From Variovorax sp. V213 (GTDB taxonomy: Bacteria > Pseudomonadota > Gammaproteobacteria > Burkholderiales > Burkholderiaceae_C): a DNA stretch of 64,000 bases. The position numbers and the translations under genes are program-made. Where the stretch lies: the NCBI RefSeq assembly GCF_041154455.1, contig NZ_AP028664.1, forward strand, positions 4,031,001 through 4,095,000, written 5' to 3'. Positions 17,637 through 31,818 of the stretch are shown here, in pieces. The notes under the pieces are model-generated. The model had not been told where the DNA came from. It did not search any database and saw nothing but the letters and a program-made list of their open reading frames with translations. Within the stretch, counting starts at the first letter, position 1. Every line of letters begins with the position of its first letter.

Positions 17637-18419
17637 TCAAATACTGAACATCATGGCGGTCAACAGGAAGTCGAGCCCGAGCACCGAGAGCGACGCCATC
17701 ACCACGGTGCGCGTGGTGGCACGCGACACTCCCTCGGGCGTCGGCTGGGCCTCGTAGCCCTGCAGCAGCGCGATGAAGCTCACGGTGAAACCGAACACGA
17801 TGCTCTTGACCACGCCGTTGCCGACATCGCGCCACACGTCGACACCGCCCTGCATCTGGCCCCAGAACGCACCCGGGTCCACACCCAGCATCAGCACCCC
17901 GACCACGTAGCCGCCCATGATGCCGATGGCGCTGAACACCGCCGCCAGCAGCGGCATGGTGATCACGCCGGCCCAGAAGCGCGGCGCAAGAATGCGCTGC
18001 ACCGGGTCGACCGCCATCATCTCCATGGCACTGAGCTGCTCGCCGGCCTTCATGAGTCCGATTTCCGCCGTCAGGGACGTGCCAGCGCGCCCCGTGAAGA
18101 GCAAGGCGGCCACGACCGGCCCGAGCTCACGCACCAGACTCAAGGCGACCAGCAGGCCCAACGCCTCGGACGAACCGTAGCGCTGCAGCGCGTAGTACAT
18201 CTGCAGGCCCAGCACGAAACCGACGAAAAGCCCCGACACCGCGATGATGGCGAGCGAGTAGTTGCCCAGGAAATGGATCTGATCGCGTACCAGTCCAAAG
18301 CGACGCAAGCTTTGTGCCCCCTGTATCAGCAGGCGCAGGAACAGCCTGGCGCCAGAGCCCAGGTCGGCGAGCTTGCTGCGCACGGCAAAACCGGCATCGG
18401 CGGGCTTCCACCAGCTCAT
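17637..18419 (-). CDS. mlaE: Permease subunit of the Mla phospholipid transporter
   Basis: 260 residues, five or six membrane helices. MlaE/Ttg2B motifs: FVGFVLGLQMYYALQRYGS, SLVRELGPVVAALLFTGRAGTSLTAEIG, EQLSAMEMMAVDPV (the coupling helix) and FTVSFIALLQGYEAQPTPEGV. The ATG at 18419 starts MSWWKPADAG. Unusually it is separated from mlaF by an 82-base GC-rich repeat-like insert rather than the short gap expected; a 29-codon ORF through that insert ends in the TGA overlapping this ATG, so translational coupling is preserved. Confidence 0.95.
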   Translation of the reverse strand: MSWWKPADAGFAVRSKLADLGSGARLFLRLLIQGAQSLRRFGLVRDQIHFLGNYSLAIIAVSGLFVGFVLGLQMYYALQRYGSSEALGLLVALSLVRELGPVVAALLFTGRAGTSLTAEIGLMKAGEQLSAMEMMAVDPVQRILAPRFWAGVITMPLLAAVFSAIGIMGGYVVGVLMLGVDPGAFWGQMQGGVDVWRDVGNGVVKSIVFGFTVSFIALLQGYEAQPTPEGVSRATTRTVVMASLSVLGLDFLLTAMMFSI

Positions 18420-18505
18420 GCCTGCCCCCACGCTTGGCACTCGATGTCCTCGCCGCCCCCCGAGGGGGCCTTCGCTTGCTCGGGGCGGACCAGCGCTGCG
18501 CTCAT
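18416..18505 (-). repeat. GC-hairpin repeat element between mlaF and mlaE, readable as a 29-codon linker ORF
   Basis: The 90 bases begin with an ATG overlapping the mlaF stop and end with a TGA overlapping the mlaE ATG, with an uninterrupted frame between them (peptide starts MSAALVRPEQAKAPSGGG). The core is a hairpin GCCCCC (18455-18460) with GGGGGC (18464-18469). From memory, very similar blocks (GTCCGCCCCGAGCAAG, then the GC hairpin) recur between genes in Variovorax and relatives; only one copy is in this window, so the repeat status is an inference. Confidence 0.6.
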
Positions 18506-19326
18506 GACCGCCCTCCTTCATTGCCGAAATCTTCTTCGATGCCGGCGACGGGGTAGTGAAAGTGCACCGGCCCGTCGGGCAGGGCATTGACGAACTGGTG
18601 GACCAGCGGATCGGCGCTTTCGCGCACTTCATCGGGCGTGCCCTGCGCGGCAATGCCGCCGTTGGCCAGGATGATGACGTGGTCGGCGATGTGGAAGGTT
18701 TCTTCCAGGTCGTGCGACACCACGATGCTGGTCAGCCCGAGCGTGTCGTTCAGCTGGCGAATCAGCCGTGCCGCCGTGCCCAGGGAAATCGGGTCCAGGC
18801 CGGCAAACGGCTCGTCGTACATGACGAGGTCGGGGTCCAGTGCAATGGCGCGTGCCAAGGCCACGCGCCGCGCCATGCCGCCCGAGACTTCGCTGGGCAT
18901 CAGGCCGCGCGCGCCGCGCAAACCTACGGCGTCGAGCTTCATGAGTACGATGTCCCGCACCAGCGCTTCCGAGAGCTGCGTGTGCTCGCGCAGCGGAAAG
19001 GCGACGTTGTCGAACACGCTCATGTCGGTGAACAAGGCACCGAACTGGAACAGCATGCCCATGCGGCGCCGCGCCAGATACAGGCCGGCGGCGTCGAGTT
19101 TGCCGACATCCCGGCCGTCGAAAAGAACCTCGCCGCGCTGCGCCCGCTGCTGCCCGCCGACAAGCCGCAGCACGGTGGTCTTGCCGCCGCCCGAGGCGCC
19201 CATCAACGCAGTGACCTTGCCGCGCGGGACGGCAAACGACACCCGGTCGAGGATCGCGCGCGCGCCGTAGCCGAACGAGACGTCGCGGAACTCTACAAAA
19301 GGGTGTGGCAGTGCGGCTGGGTCCAT
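18502..19326 (-). CDS. mlaF: ATP-binding subunit of the Mla phospholipid transporter
   Basis: 274 residues. Walker A GASGGGKTT (43-51), the MlaF-specific MLFQFGALFTDMSVFDNVAFPLREH segment (in shorter pieces along the chain), signature SEVSGGMARRVALARA, Walker B LVMYDEPFAG and switch VVSHDLEET. The C-terminal tail, about 25 residues after DGPVHFHYP, is the MlaB-contacting extension. The ATG at 19326 fits the family's N-terminal length, but it has no ribosome-binding site and sits seven bases after the U-tract of the upstream terminator; an ATG at 19359 in frame is an alternative. Confidence 0.93.
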   Translation of the reverse strand: MDPAALPHPFVEFRDVSFGYGARAILDRVSFAVPRGKVTALMGASGGGKTTVLRLVGGQQRAQRGEVLFDGRDVGKLDAAGLYLARRRMGMLFQFGALFTDMSVFDNVAFPLREHTQLSEALVRDIVLMKLDAVGLRGARGLMPSEVSGGMARRVALARAIALDPDLVMYDEPFAGLDPISLGTAARLIRQLNDTLGLTSIVVSHDLEETFHIADHVIILANGGIAAQGTPDEVRESADPLVHQFVNALPDGPVHFHYPVAGIEEDFGNEGGRS

Positions 19327-19332
19327 CTCAAT

Positions 19333-19365
19333 AAAAAAGCCGGGCGCCCTCTCAGGCATCCCGGC
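19333..19365 (-). terminator. Rho-independent terminator of gltBD
   Basis: On the minus strand GCCGGG (19365-19360) pairs with CCCGGC (19344-19339), with an inner GCC/GGC pairing, followed by TTTTTT (19338-19333). Good terminator for the gltBD operon. It lies directly before the mlaF start, so mlaF mRNA must begin after it, inside it, or read through it. Confidence 0.8.
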
Positions 19366-19425
19366 ATGCGGTTTCCGCGAATGATAGCGGGGCCGTGGGG
19401 GGCCTCCGCCAAACTGAAACAAAAT

Positions 19426-19494
19426 TCAGCGAGGTAAGTCGCGAAAACCCATCAAGAATTCATCCACCGAGCGCGCAGCCTGGCGGCCCTCGCG
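19426..19494 (-). pseudogene. Degenerate extra copy of the gltD 3' end
   Basis: In the minus-strand frame these bases encode 22 residues ending EFLMGFRDLPR plus a stop, matching the true GltD C-terminus (EFLMGFSDLPR and stop, 19551-19618) with a single residue change, Ser to Arg. Over about 64 bases I count nine base differences, mostly at third codon positions. The pattern of silent change means it was copied from, or was once, a functional but diverged gltD rather than being a recent tandem duplication. The match stops abruptly at 19494. Confidence 0.8.
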
Positions 19495-19495
19495 C

Positions 19496-19517
19496 CGTGC
19501 AGCCGGCCGGCTGCACG
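19496..19517. repeat. Perfect 22-base palindrome between the two gltD tails
   Basis: CGTGCAGCCGG followed directly by its reverse complement. No loop and no adjacent T-run, so it is not an ordinary terminator. It sits just beyond the break point of the gltD remnant. Confidence 0.7.
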
Positions 19518-19550
19518 CCATGGAAACGCCCGAAGGGCGATTCGCGTGCA

Positions 19551-21029
<1,479 letters not shown>

Positions 21030-21066
21030 CGCGTGCTTTCCTTTGTTCTCTGTGTCGTCGTCGGCT

Positions 21067-25833
<4,767 letters not shown>

Positions 25834-25906
25834 GGCGCACTCCTTCAGTTTTTCGCAGGGATGAGAAGGATATTGCGATGCACAAAGAATGCCAAACACT
25901 TTATTT

Positions 25907-25964
25907 GGGGTCAGATTCTGATTAAATCCCGAGTTTTCTAGTCAGAATTAAATTAGGGACATAT
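25907..25964 (-). mobile_element. AT-rich end element downstream of the transposase gene
   Basis: On the minus strand, downstream of the transposase stop, two imperfect direct repeats occur: ATTTAATTCTGAC and ATTTAATCAGAATCTGAC, ending in CCCC. The AT-rich base composition contrasts with the flanks. I recall blocks ending in ATCAGAATCTGACCCC beside genes of this transposase group in other proteobacteria, so I read it as the conserved 3' boundary of the element (inference). The rest of 25834-26016 shows nothing else. Confidence 0.6.
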
Positions 25965-26016
25965 CAAAAAAAGTAGCGAAACCCCGAGCACCAACCCGAG
26001 AAAGGGACGAATCAGA

Positions 26017-26712
26017 TCAGGAACGGGGAGCCGACGGCGGACGCCCGGCCTTGGTCTTGGCCACGCGGCGTTCGGTGGATTTTTGAAGCGACGCGAGAAA
26101 ATTTGCATCGCCAGCCGCCCATCCCCGCAAAGTAGCCTCGGTCAGGGTGCCCTGGTCGGCGGGCCGCACGCCAGCGCGCACCAGCTCCGCATACGCCGCT
26201 TCGCGGGCGAAGGGCGTATTGCCGAGCTCCCAGTACAGCGGATGCGGTGTCAGCAGCTTGTCGTGCCGCAGCCCCGCGTAGTGCCCGTGGCTGGACCACG
26301 GAAAGTCGCGCGCGTCGGATACCAGGCCGGCCCGCACGGGGTTGAGATCGATGTACGCCATGCAGGTCAGCAGATAGCGGTCGGTCTGGATCAGCGTCGA
26401 TCTGTAGCGCCCCTCCCACAGGGTGCCGCTGCGGCCGTGGCGGTCGTTGAAGTAGCGCACATAGCTGCGCCCCACCGACTGCATGAACTGCGGCAGCCCG
26501 GTGGTGGTGCTGGGCGTTGCCAGCAAATGGAAGTGGTTGTCCATCAGCACGTAAGCATGCACAGCCACGCCGAAGCGCGTCGCCGCGTCCGCCAGCAGGC
26601 TGAGCAGCCGCTCGTGGTCCGCGCGATCGACAAAGATCACCTGGCGGTTGTTGCCGCGCTGGATCACGTGGTGCGGCATGTCGGCGAGCGTGAGGCGGGG
26701 CAGGCGGGCCAT
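26017..26712 (-). CDS. REP-associated tyrosine transposase (RAYT, Y1_Tnp family)
   Basis: 231 residues. Single-strand HUH transposase related to IS200/IS605 TnpA; RAYTs are linked to spread of REP palindromes. Seen: PHHVIQRGNNRQVIFVD at the N-terminus, the HUH motif in HAYVLMDNHFHLLATP, SVGRSYVRYFNDRHGRSG carrying a candidate catalytic Tyr, LWEGRYRSTLI and AYIDLNPVRAGLV. The reading frame is intact. Flanking REP pairs are not obvious; an AT-rich end element lies 53 bases downstream. It shares direction with the methyltransferase operon upstream. Confidence 0.92.
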   Translation of the reverse strand: MARLPRLTLADMPHHVIQRGNNRQVIFVDRADHERLLSLLADAATRFGVAVHAYVLMDNHFHLLATPSTTTGLPQFMQSVGRSYVRYFNDRHGRSGTLWEGRYRSTLIQTDRYLLTCMAYIDLNPVRAGLVSDARDFPWSSHGHYAGLRHDKLLTPHPLYWELGNTPFAREAAYAELVRAGVRPADQGTLTEATLRGWAAGDANFLASLQKSTERRVAKTKAGRPPSAPRS

Positions 26713-26745
26713 GGCGTCAATCGAACGAGCGCGCTCTTGCAGTTT

Positions 26746-27627
26746 TCAGGACAGGCGAAACCGCGTATCGCCCAAGGCATCGAGTCCGAATTGCGACAGG
26801 AGCTCGCCGAGCCGTGTCGCGGCGGCGGCTTTGCGCTGCCCGGTGTGGCGCGCCAGGATCAGCTCGTTCTTCATGCTGTGCTCCCAGCCCACCAGTTCGG
26901 TGACGGTGACGCTGTAGCCATTGGCTTCGAGATAGAGGCAGCGCAGCACGTTGGTAAGCTGGCTGCCGATCTCGCGGGTGTGCAGCGGATGGCGCCAAAG
27001 CTCGGCCAACGGCGTTCGCGAAAGGGCCAACGCCTTGGTTTCGCGCAGGCACGCCGCCACCTCGGCCTGGCAGCAGGGCACCAGCACCATGCAGCGCGCC
27101 TTCTTCGCGAGCCCGAAGGCAATGGCGTCGTCGGTTGCGGTGTCGCAGGCATGCAGCGCGGTGACCACGTCGATCCGCTCCGGCAGCTCGCTCGCCTGAG
27201 CCGATTCGGCCACCGTGAGGTTCAGGAACGACATGCGCTCGAAGCCGAGCTGCCGTGCCAATGCCCGCGACTTCTCGACCAGTTCGCTTCGCGTTTCGAT
27301 GCCGTAGACGTGGCCGCCCTGGCGAGCCCGGAAGAACAGGTCGTAGATGATGAAGCCGAGGTACGACTTGCCCGCGCCATGGTCGGCCAGCGTGGCGTCC
27401 GCGCCGCCACCGGGCAGCTCGCGCAGCAATTGCTCGATGAACTGGAACAGGTGGTAGACCTGCTTGAGCTTGCGCCGCGAGTCCTGGTTGAGACGGCCCT
27501 CGCGCGTGAGGATGTGCAGTTCCTTGAGCAACTCGACGGACTGCCCCGGACGCAGGACCTCCGCCAGCTCGGCCTCGGCCTTGGAGGCCTTGGCGGTCTT
27601 CACGGCCTTGGTCGCTTGTGCATTCAT
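26746..27627 (-). CDS. Class I SAM-dependent methyltransferase (Methyltransf_32-like)
   Basis: 293 residues. The SAM-binding core is recognised in LADHGAGKSYLGFIIYDLFF (motif I), VYGIETRSELVEKSR (motif II) and VTALHACDTATDDAIAFGL, with VLVPCCQAEVA further on. The paired cysteines and the LHACDTATD block are typical of the GSTCD-like PF13679 group; substrate unknown, possibly RNA. The first 25 residues are Lys/Ala-rich. It overlaps the upstream DUF1415 gene by four bases. Confidence 0.88.
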   Translation of the reverse strand: MNAQATKAVKTAKASKAEAELAEVLRPGQSVELLKELHILTREGRLNQDSRRKLKQVYHLFQFIEQLLRELPGGGADATLADHGAGKSYLGFIIYDLFFRARQGGHVYGIETRSELVEKSRALARQLGFERMSFLNLTVAESAQASELPERIDVVTALHACDTATDDAIAFGLAKKARCMVLVPCCQAEVAACLRETKALALSRTPLAELWRHPLHTREIGSQLTNVLRCLYLEANGYSVTVTELVGWEHSMKNELILARHTGQRKAAAATRLGELLSQFGLDALGDTRFRLS

Positions 27628-28199
27628 GACCGGGCACTCCCGGGGCCGACGTCGAGTGCGGCCCAGCCAGCGGGGCCCAGCGCTTCAAGCGTTTCGATGT
27701 TGCGTTCGAAGATGGCTTCGGCCTCGGGAAACGCCTCGACCGCGCGGCTCACGCTGTCTTCGCGCAGCAGGTGCAGCGTGGGGTACGGCGCGCGGTTGGT
27801 CGCGTTCGTGATGTCGTCGCTCGCCGTTCCCGCAAACTGAAAGTGCGGATGAAAGCTCGCGAGCTGGAACACGCCGTCGAAGCCCGCGCGGGCGAGCTTG
27901 CGTTCGGCGCGCGCCGTGAAATCGTTGAAGTCCAGAAAATCCGCCAAGGTGTTGGGTGCTATCAGCAAGGTGGTGTCGCGCACGGAGGCATCGAGCGCGG
28001 CGAGTTCATCGGCCTGCGCCAGCAGCGCGTCGATCAGCGCGGCGTCGTCGGCAGGCAGGTACACGGCATAGTGAATCTGCGCCTTCACATGCACCGCCTT
28101 CGCGAACGGGCACAGGTTGAGTCCGATCACCGCGCGCTCGAGCCAGCGCCGCGTATCGGCTTCGGCCTGAATGGCGTCGATTGTCGCCGCGCCGGTCAT
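27624..28199 (-). CDS. DUF1415 family protein
   Basis: 191 residues. Conserved proteobacterial family of unknown function; recognised by RRWLERAVIGLNLCPFAKAV, TTLLIAPNTLADFLDFNDF, GVFQLASFHPHFQFAG and ATNRAPYPTLHLLREDSVSRA. The single Cys in LNLCPFA and the His residues of FHPHF are conserved-looking. It is coupled by four-base overlaps both to the MFS gene upstream and the methyltransferase downstream. Confidence 0.93.
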   Translation of the reverse strand: MTGAATIDAIQAEADTRRWLERAVIGLNLCPFAKAVHVKAQIHYAVYLPADDAALIDALLAQADELAALDASVRDTTLLIAPNTLADFLDFNDFTARAERKLARAGFDGVFQLASFHPHFQFAGTASDDITNATNRAPYPTLHLLREDSVSRAVEAFPEAEAIFERNIETLEALGPAGWAALDVGPGSARS

Positions 28200-29461
28200 G
28201 CCACCTCCGCCGCCAGGCGTATTCGCCCGAGGCGCCGCGCAATGGCCATTCCGGCCAGTGAGCATGCCAGCGTGGCCGCCCACGTCCAGTGCCAACCGCC
28301 GACACGGTGAGCCACCCACGCGACCGCGGGCGGCGCCAGGAATTGCCCCAGCGAAGAGGCCTGCTGCATGAGCCCGACCGTCGTGGAAACGGTGGTGGGC
28401 CCCGGCGCCAGGCGAACCCCGAGCAGGAACAGGGTGGCGGGCACCATGCCCCCGCCCAGCGAAAAGGCACAGACCGCGGCATAGCGCAGCGCCGGTGACA
28501 GGCCGATTGCGTCGGCCCCCTGCCCTACCTGCGCGAAGGCGGCCACGCCGCCCATCGCCATCGCCAGGAAGCCCCATTGCAGCAGGCGCTCCGGCGCAAC
28601 GCCGCGCTGCAGCCAGCGGCCGCCCGCGAGGTTGCCGACAATGTTCATCGCGGCCGCGATGGCGGTGAGCACCGCGTTCCAGCCGGCCGGCACGCCCGCG
28701 CCGGCATAGATGGCTGGCAGGAAACCGATCACGGCCATCCACTGCGCCGAATACACCGCAAAGCTCGACGCCACCATCCAGGGTGCGCGCGCGCCGACGG
28801 TGGCGCGCAGGCGCGACGACCATCCGCTCGGCACGCCCCTGCTTGCCGCATGCGAACGAAGCCCGTCTGCGGGCACAGCCAGCCACAGCCAAAGCGCCGC
28901 GGCCGCCGAAACGGCGGACAGCGCCCACCACCAGTCGCCCCATCCGCCCCAGGCGATCAAGGCCGGCCCCAGCAGCAGCGCAAGCGCCACACCCAGCGGC
29001 ATGTACGCGCCCCACACGCCCAGCGCCGCCTTGTCGGCGCCCGACGGAGTCAATGCGCGGATCAGCCCCGGTCCCGGCATGACCGCCAGGAGAAAGCCGA
29101 TGCCTTCGACGGCACGCAAGATGAGCAGCCACTGCACCGCATGCGCACTGCCGAAAAGGCCGGCGCCTACGCCGCCGCCGAGCAGGCTGGCCACCGTCAA
29201 CACCAGGAGCCCCGCCAGCATGCTGCGGCGCAAGCCGATGGTGTCGGCTGCCAGCCCGGCCGCGAGCCCCAGCGTCATGCTCGCCACCTGCACCAGCGAG
29301 AGCAGAAAACCCGCCTCGACAAGACCGATGCCGAGCGAAGCCTGCAGCGCCGGCACGGCCGGCGGCAGCTTGCCCAGGTGCAGCGCCGCGCTGACGCCGC
29401 CCAGCACCACCGCGAAAGCAGCAGCGGGAACGCGCGCCGAAACCACGGCCGTCGCGCTCAT
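28196..29461 (-). CDS. Major facilitator superfamily transporter (CynX/NarK-like)
   Basis: 421 residues with twelve hydrophobic segments spanning about 12-410. The loop 2-3 motif appears as GLAADTIGLRRSMLAG, a form of the MFS A-motif. An Ala-rich chain with FLSLVQVASMT-type helices suggests a small-solute exporter or importer; substrate unknown. The ATG at 29461 has a strong ribosome-binding site (AGGAGGTACTCC), which decides against the longer frame. Overlaps the DUF1415 gene by four bases. Confidence 0.87.
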   Translation of the reverse strand: MSATAVVSARVPAAAFAVVLGGVSAALHLGKLPPAVPALQASLGIGLVEAGFLLSLVQVASMTLGLAAGLAADTIGLRRSMLAGLLVLTVASLLGGGVGAGLFGSAHAVQWLLILRAVEGIGFLLAVMPGPGLIRALTPSGADKAALGVWGAYMPLGVALALLLGPALIAWGGWGDWWWALSAVSAAAALWLWLAVPADGLRSHAASRGVPSGWSSRLRATVGARAPWMVASSFAVYSAQWMAVIGFLPAIYAGAGVPAGWNAVLTAIAAAMNIVGNLAGGRWLQRGVAPERLLQWGFLAMAMGGVAAFAQVGQGADAIGLSPALRYAAVCAFSLGGGMVPATLFLLGVRLAPGPTTVSTTVGLMQQASSLGQFLAPPAVAWVAHRVGGWHWTWAATLACSLAGMAIARRLGRIRLAAEVA

Positions 29462-29519
29462 TGGAGTACCTCCTGATGGGCTGCGGTGGGAGCCCTCTTC
29501 GGAACGGCCGGACGGGTGC

Positions 29520-30650
29520 TCATGCAATGCCCCGGCGGCCTGTCAGCCTTTCGTGCTCGCGCATGGCAAAACGGTCGGTCATGCCGGCGATGTAGTCGGC
29601 CACGGCACGGTGCCGGTCGCGGCGCTCGGCATAGGAGCCGGGCATCTCGGCGGGGCGTTCGAGGTAGGCCTCGAACAGCTCCCGTACCACTTGCTGCGCC
29701 TGCTCGGTGGTCTGCCTCACCTGCGGATGCCGATAGAGGTTGCGGAACAAAAAGCCCTTGAGCGCGTTGGACTGCGCCTGCATGGTGTCGCTGAACGCGA
29801 CGAGCGGCGGCGAGTTCCGCACGCCGTCCGCATCGGCCGGCTTCGCCGTTTCGATCGCCGCGCGGGTGGCGTCGATCACGTCGTAGACCTGGGCGCTCAG
29901 CATGCGGCGGATCGTCTCGTAGAGCACGCGCCGCCCTTCCAGATGCGGATATTCGGCCAGCGCCTCGCGGCGGTAGCGCTCGAACAGCTCCACCTCGCCG
30001 AGTTGCTCCACGCTGATGAGCCCCGAGCGCACGCCATCGTCGATGTCGTGCGCGTTGTAGGCGATGGCGTCGGCCAGGTTGCAAAGCTGCGCTTCGAGCC
30101 CCGGCTGCGTGCGGTCCAGAAAGCGCCGGGCCACACCGTCGGGTTCGGCGGCTTCCAGGCGTTCCGCATTCGCGCGCGAGCAATGCTTGAGGATGCCCTC
30201 GCGGGTCTCGAAGCTCAGATTCAGCCCGTCGAATTGCGGGTAGCGCAGCTCCAGGGCGTCGACCACGCGCAGGCTCTGCAGGTTGTGCTCGAAGCCGCCC
30301 TGGCCTTCCATGCAGGCGTTGAGCGTGTCTTGTCCGGCGTGGCCGAACGGCGTATGGCCGAGATCGTGCGCGAGGGCAATGGCCTCGACCAGGTCTTCGT
30401 TGATCCGCAAGGCCCGCGCGATGGAGCGCCCCAGCTGCGCCACCTCGAGCGAATGCGTGAGCCGCGTACGGAACAGGTCGCCCTCGTGGTTCAGGAAAAC
30501 CTGGGTCTTGTAGACCAGCCGCCGGAACGCCGTGGAATGCACGATGCGGTCGCGGTCGCGCTGGAAGGCATCGCGCGTGGGCGCCGGCGGCTCGGCATGC
30601 CGCCTCCCGCGCGACCGCGCAGGGTGGCAGGCATAGGCCGCGAGGTTCAT
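29520..30650 (-). CDS. dgt: Deoxyguanosinetriphosphate triphosphohydrolase-like protein
   Basis: 376 residues. HD-superfamily dNTP triphosphohydrolase, releasing tripolyphosphate from dGTP or other dNTPs. Metal site motifs: RTRLTHSLEVAQLGR, AIALAHDLGHTPFGHAGQ (His-Asp pair) and LADAIAYNAHDIDDG. Preceded by DRIVHSTAFRRLVYKTQVF, the family signature. The start at 30650 lies 22 bases after aroB, and no closer start is better supported. The aroK-aroB-dgt order is widespread in proteobacteria. Confidence 0.95.
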   Translation of the reverse strand: MNLAAYACHPARSRGRRHAEPPAPTRDAFQRDRDRIVHSTAFRRLVYKTQVFLNHEGDLFRTRLTHSLEVAQLGRSIARALRINEDLVEAIALAHDLGHTPFGHAGQDTLNACMEGQGGFEHNLQSLRVVDALELRYPQFDGLNLSFETREGILKHCSRANAERLEAAEPDGVARRFLDRTQPGLEAQLCNLADAIAYNAHDIDDGVRSGLISVEQLGEVELFERYRREALAEYPHLEGRRVLYETIRRMLSAQVYDVIDATRAAIETAKPADADGVRNSPPLVAFSDTMQAQSNALKGFLFRNLYRHPQVRQTTEQAQQVVRELFEAYLERPAEMPGSYAERRDRHRAVADYIAGMTDRFAMREHERLTGRRGIA

Positions 30651-30672
30651 TGCTGCACCCTTGGCGCTGCGC

Positions 30673-31785
30673 TCATTCCGCGCGGCAGCACTGCGCGAGC
30701 ACTTCGCGCACGAGCGCATCGGGCGCGCTGCTGACCGCGGCCGAGCCCGGCTTGTCGATCACCACGAAGCGGATCTCGCCGGCTTCGGATTTCTTGTCGA
30801 CCCGCATCAATTCGAGATACCGGTCGGCGCCCAGCGCCGGGCCAACGATCGGCAGGCCGGCCCGCTCGATCAGCCGCGTGAGCCGCTGGACAAACGCCGC
30901 GTCGACGCCGCCGAGCCGCTGCGACAGATGCGCCGCCATCACCATGCCGCAGCCGACCGCTTCGCCGTGCAGCCATTCGCCGTAGCCGAGGCCCGATTCG
31001 ATCGCGTGGCCGAAGGTATGGCCGAAATTGAGGATGGCGCGCAGTCCGGTCTCGCGCTCGTCCTGCCCCACGACCAGCGCCTTGATCTCGCAGCTGCGCT
31101 TGACCGCGTAGGCCAGCGCGGCCGGGTCGCGGGCCACCAGCGCATCGACATTCGCCTCGATCCAGTCGAAGAACGCCATGTCGTGGATCGGGCCGTACTT
31201 GATGACTTCGGCCAGGCCCGCGCTCAATTCCCGCGGCGGCAGGGTCTGCAGCGTGCCCAGGTCGCACACCACGAGCTGCGGCTGGTAGAACGCGCCGATC
31301 ATGTTCTTGCCGAGCGGGTGATTGATGGCCGTCTTGCCGCCCACCGACGAATCGACCTGCGCCAGCAGCGTGGTCGGCACCTGCACGAAAGGCACGCCGC
31401 GCATGTAGCTGGCGGCTGCAAAGCCGGTCATGTCGCCCACCACGCCTCCGCCCAGCGCGAAAAGCACCGTCTTGCGGTCGCTGCCGTGGCCCAGCAGGGC
31501 ATCGAAGATCAGGTTGAGGGTCTGCAGGTTCTTGTGCACTTCGCCGTCGGGCAACTCGAGCATGTGCACCGTACGGAAGCGCCCGGCCAGCGCGGTGCGC
31601 AAGGCCCTCGCGTAGAGCGGCGCCACCGTGGTGTTGCTGACGATCAGCGCGCTGGCGGCCGCGGGCACCGCGGCAAAGCTTTGGGGATCGTCCAGCAGGC
31701 CGGCGCCGATGAGGATGGGATAGCTGCGCTCGCCGAGCTGGATGTCGACGCGTTCGGGCGGTGCGGAGGGTGCGGGCAATGACAT
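30673..31785 (-). CDS. aroB: 3-dehydroquinate synthase
   Basis: 370 residues. NAD- and zinc-dependent cyclisation of DAHP to dehydroquinate in the shikimate pathway. Motifs: DGEVHKNLQTLN, ALGGGVVGDMTGFAAASY, QVPTTLLAQVDSSVGGKTAIN, GLAEVIKYGPI and the zinc-binding LNFGHTFGHAIES with GEAVGCGMVMA. Starts 33 bases after aroK. Confidence 0.97.
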   Translation of the reverse strand: MSLPAPSAPPERVDIQLGERSYPILIGAGLLDDPQSFAAVPAAASALIVSNTTVAPLYARALRTALAGRFRTVHMLELPDGEVHKNLQTLNLIFDALLGHGSDRKTVLFALGGGVVGDMTGFAAASYMRGVPFVQVPTTLLAQVDSSVGGKTAINHPLGKNMIGAFYQPQLVVCDLGTLQTLPPRELSAGLAEVIKYGPIHDMAFFDWIEANVDALVARDPAALAYAVKRSCEIKALVVGQDERETGLRAILNFGHTFGHAIESGLGYGEWLHGEAVGCGMVMAAHLSQRLGGVDAAFVQRLTRLIERAGLPIVGPALGADRYLELMRVDKKSEAGEIRFVVIDKPGSAAVSSAPDALVREVLAQCCRAE

Positions 31786-31818
31786 GGCAGCGAGTTTAGG
31801 CGCTGCGGCCGGGCCAGC

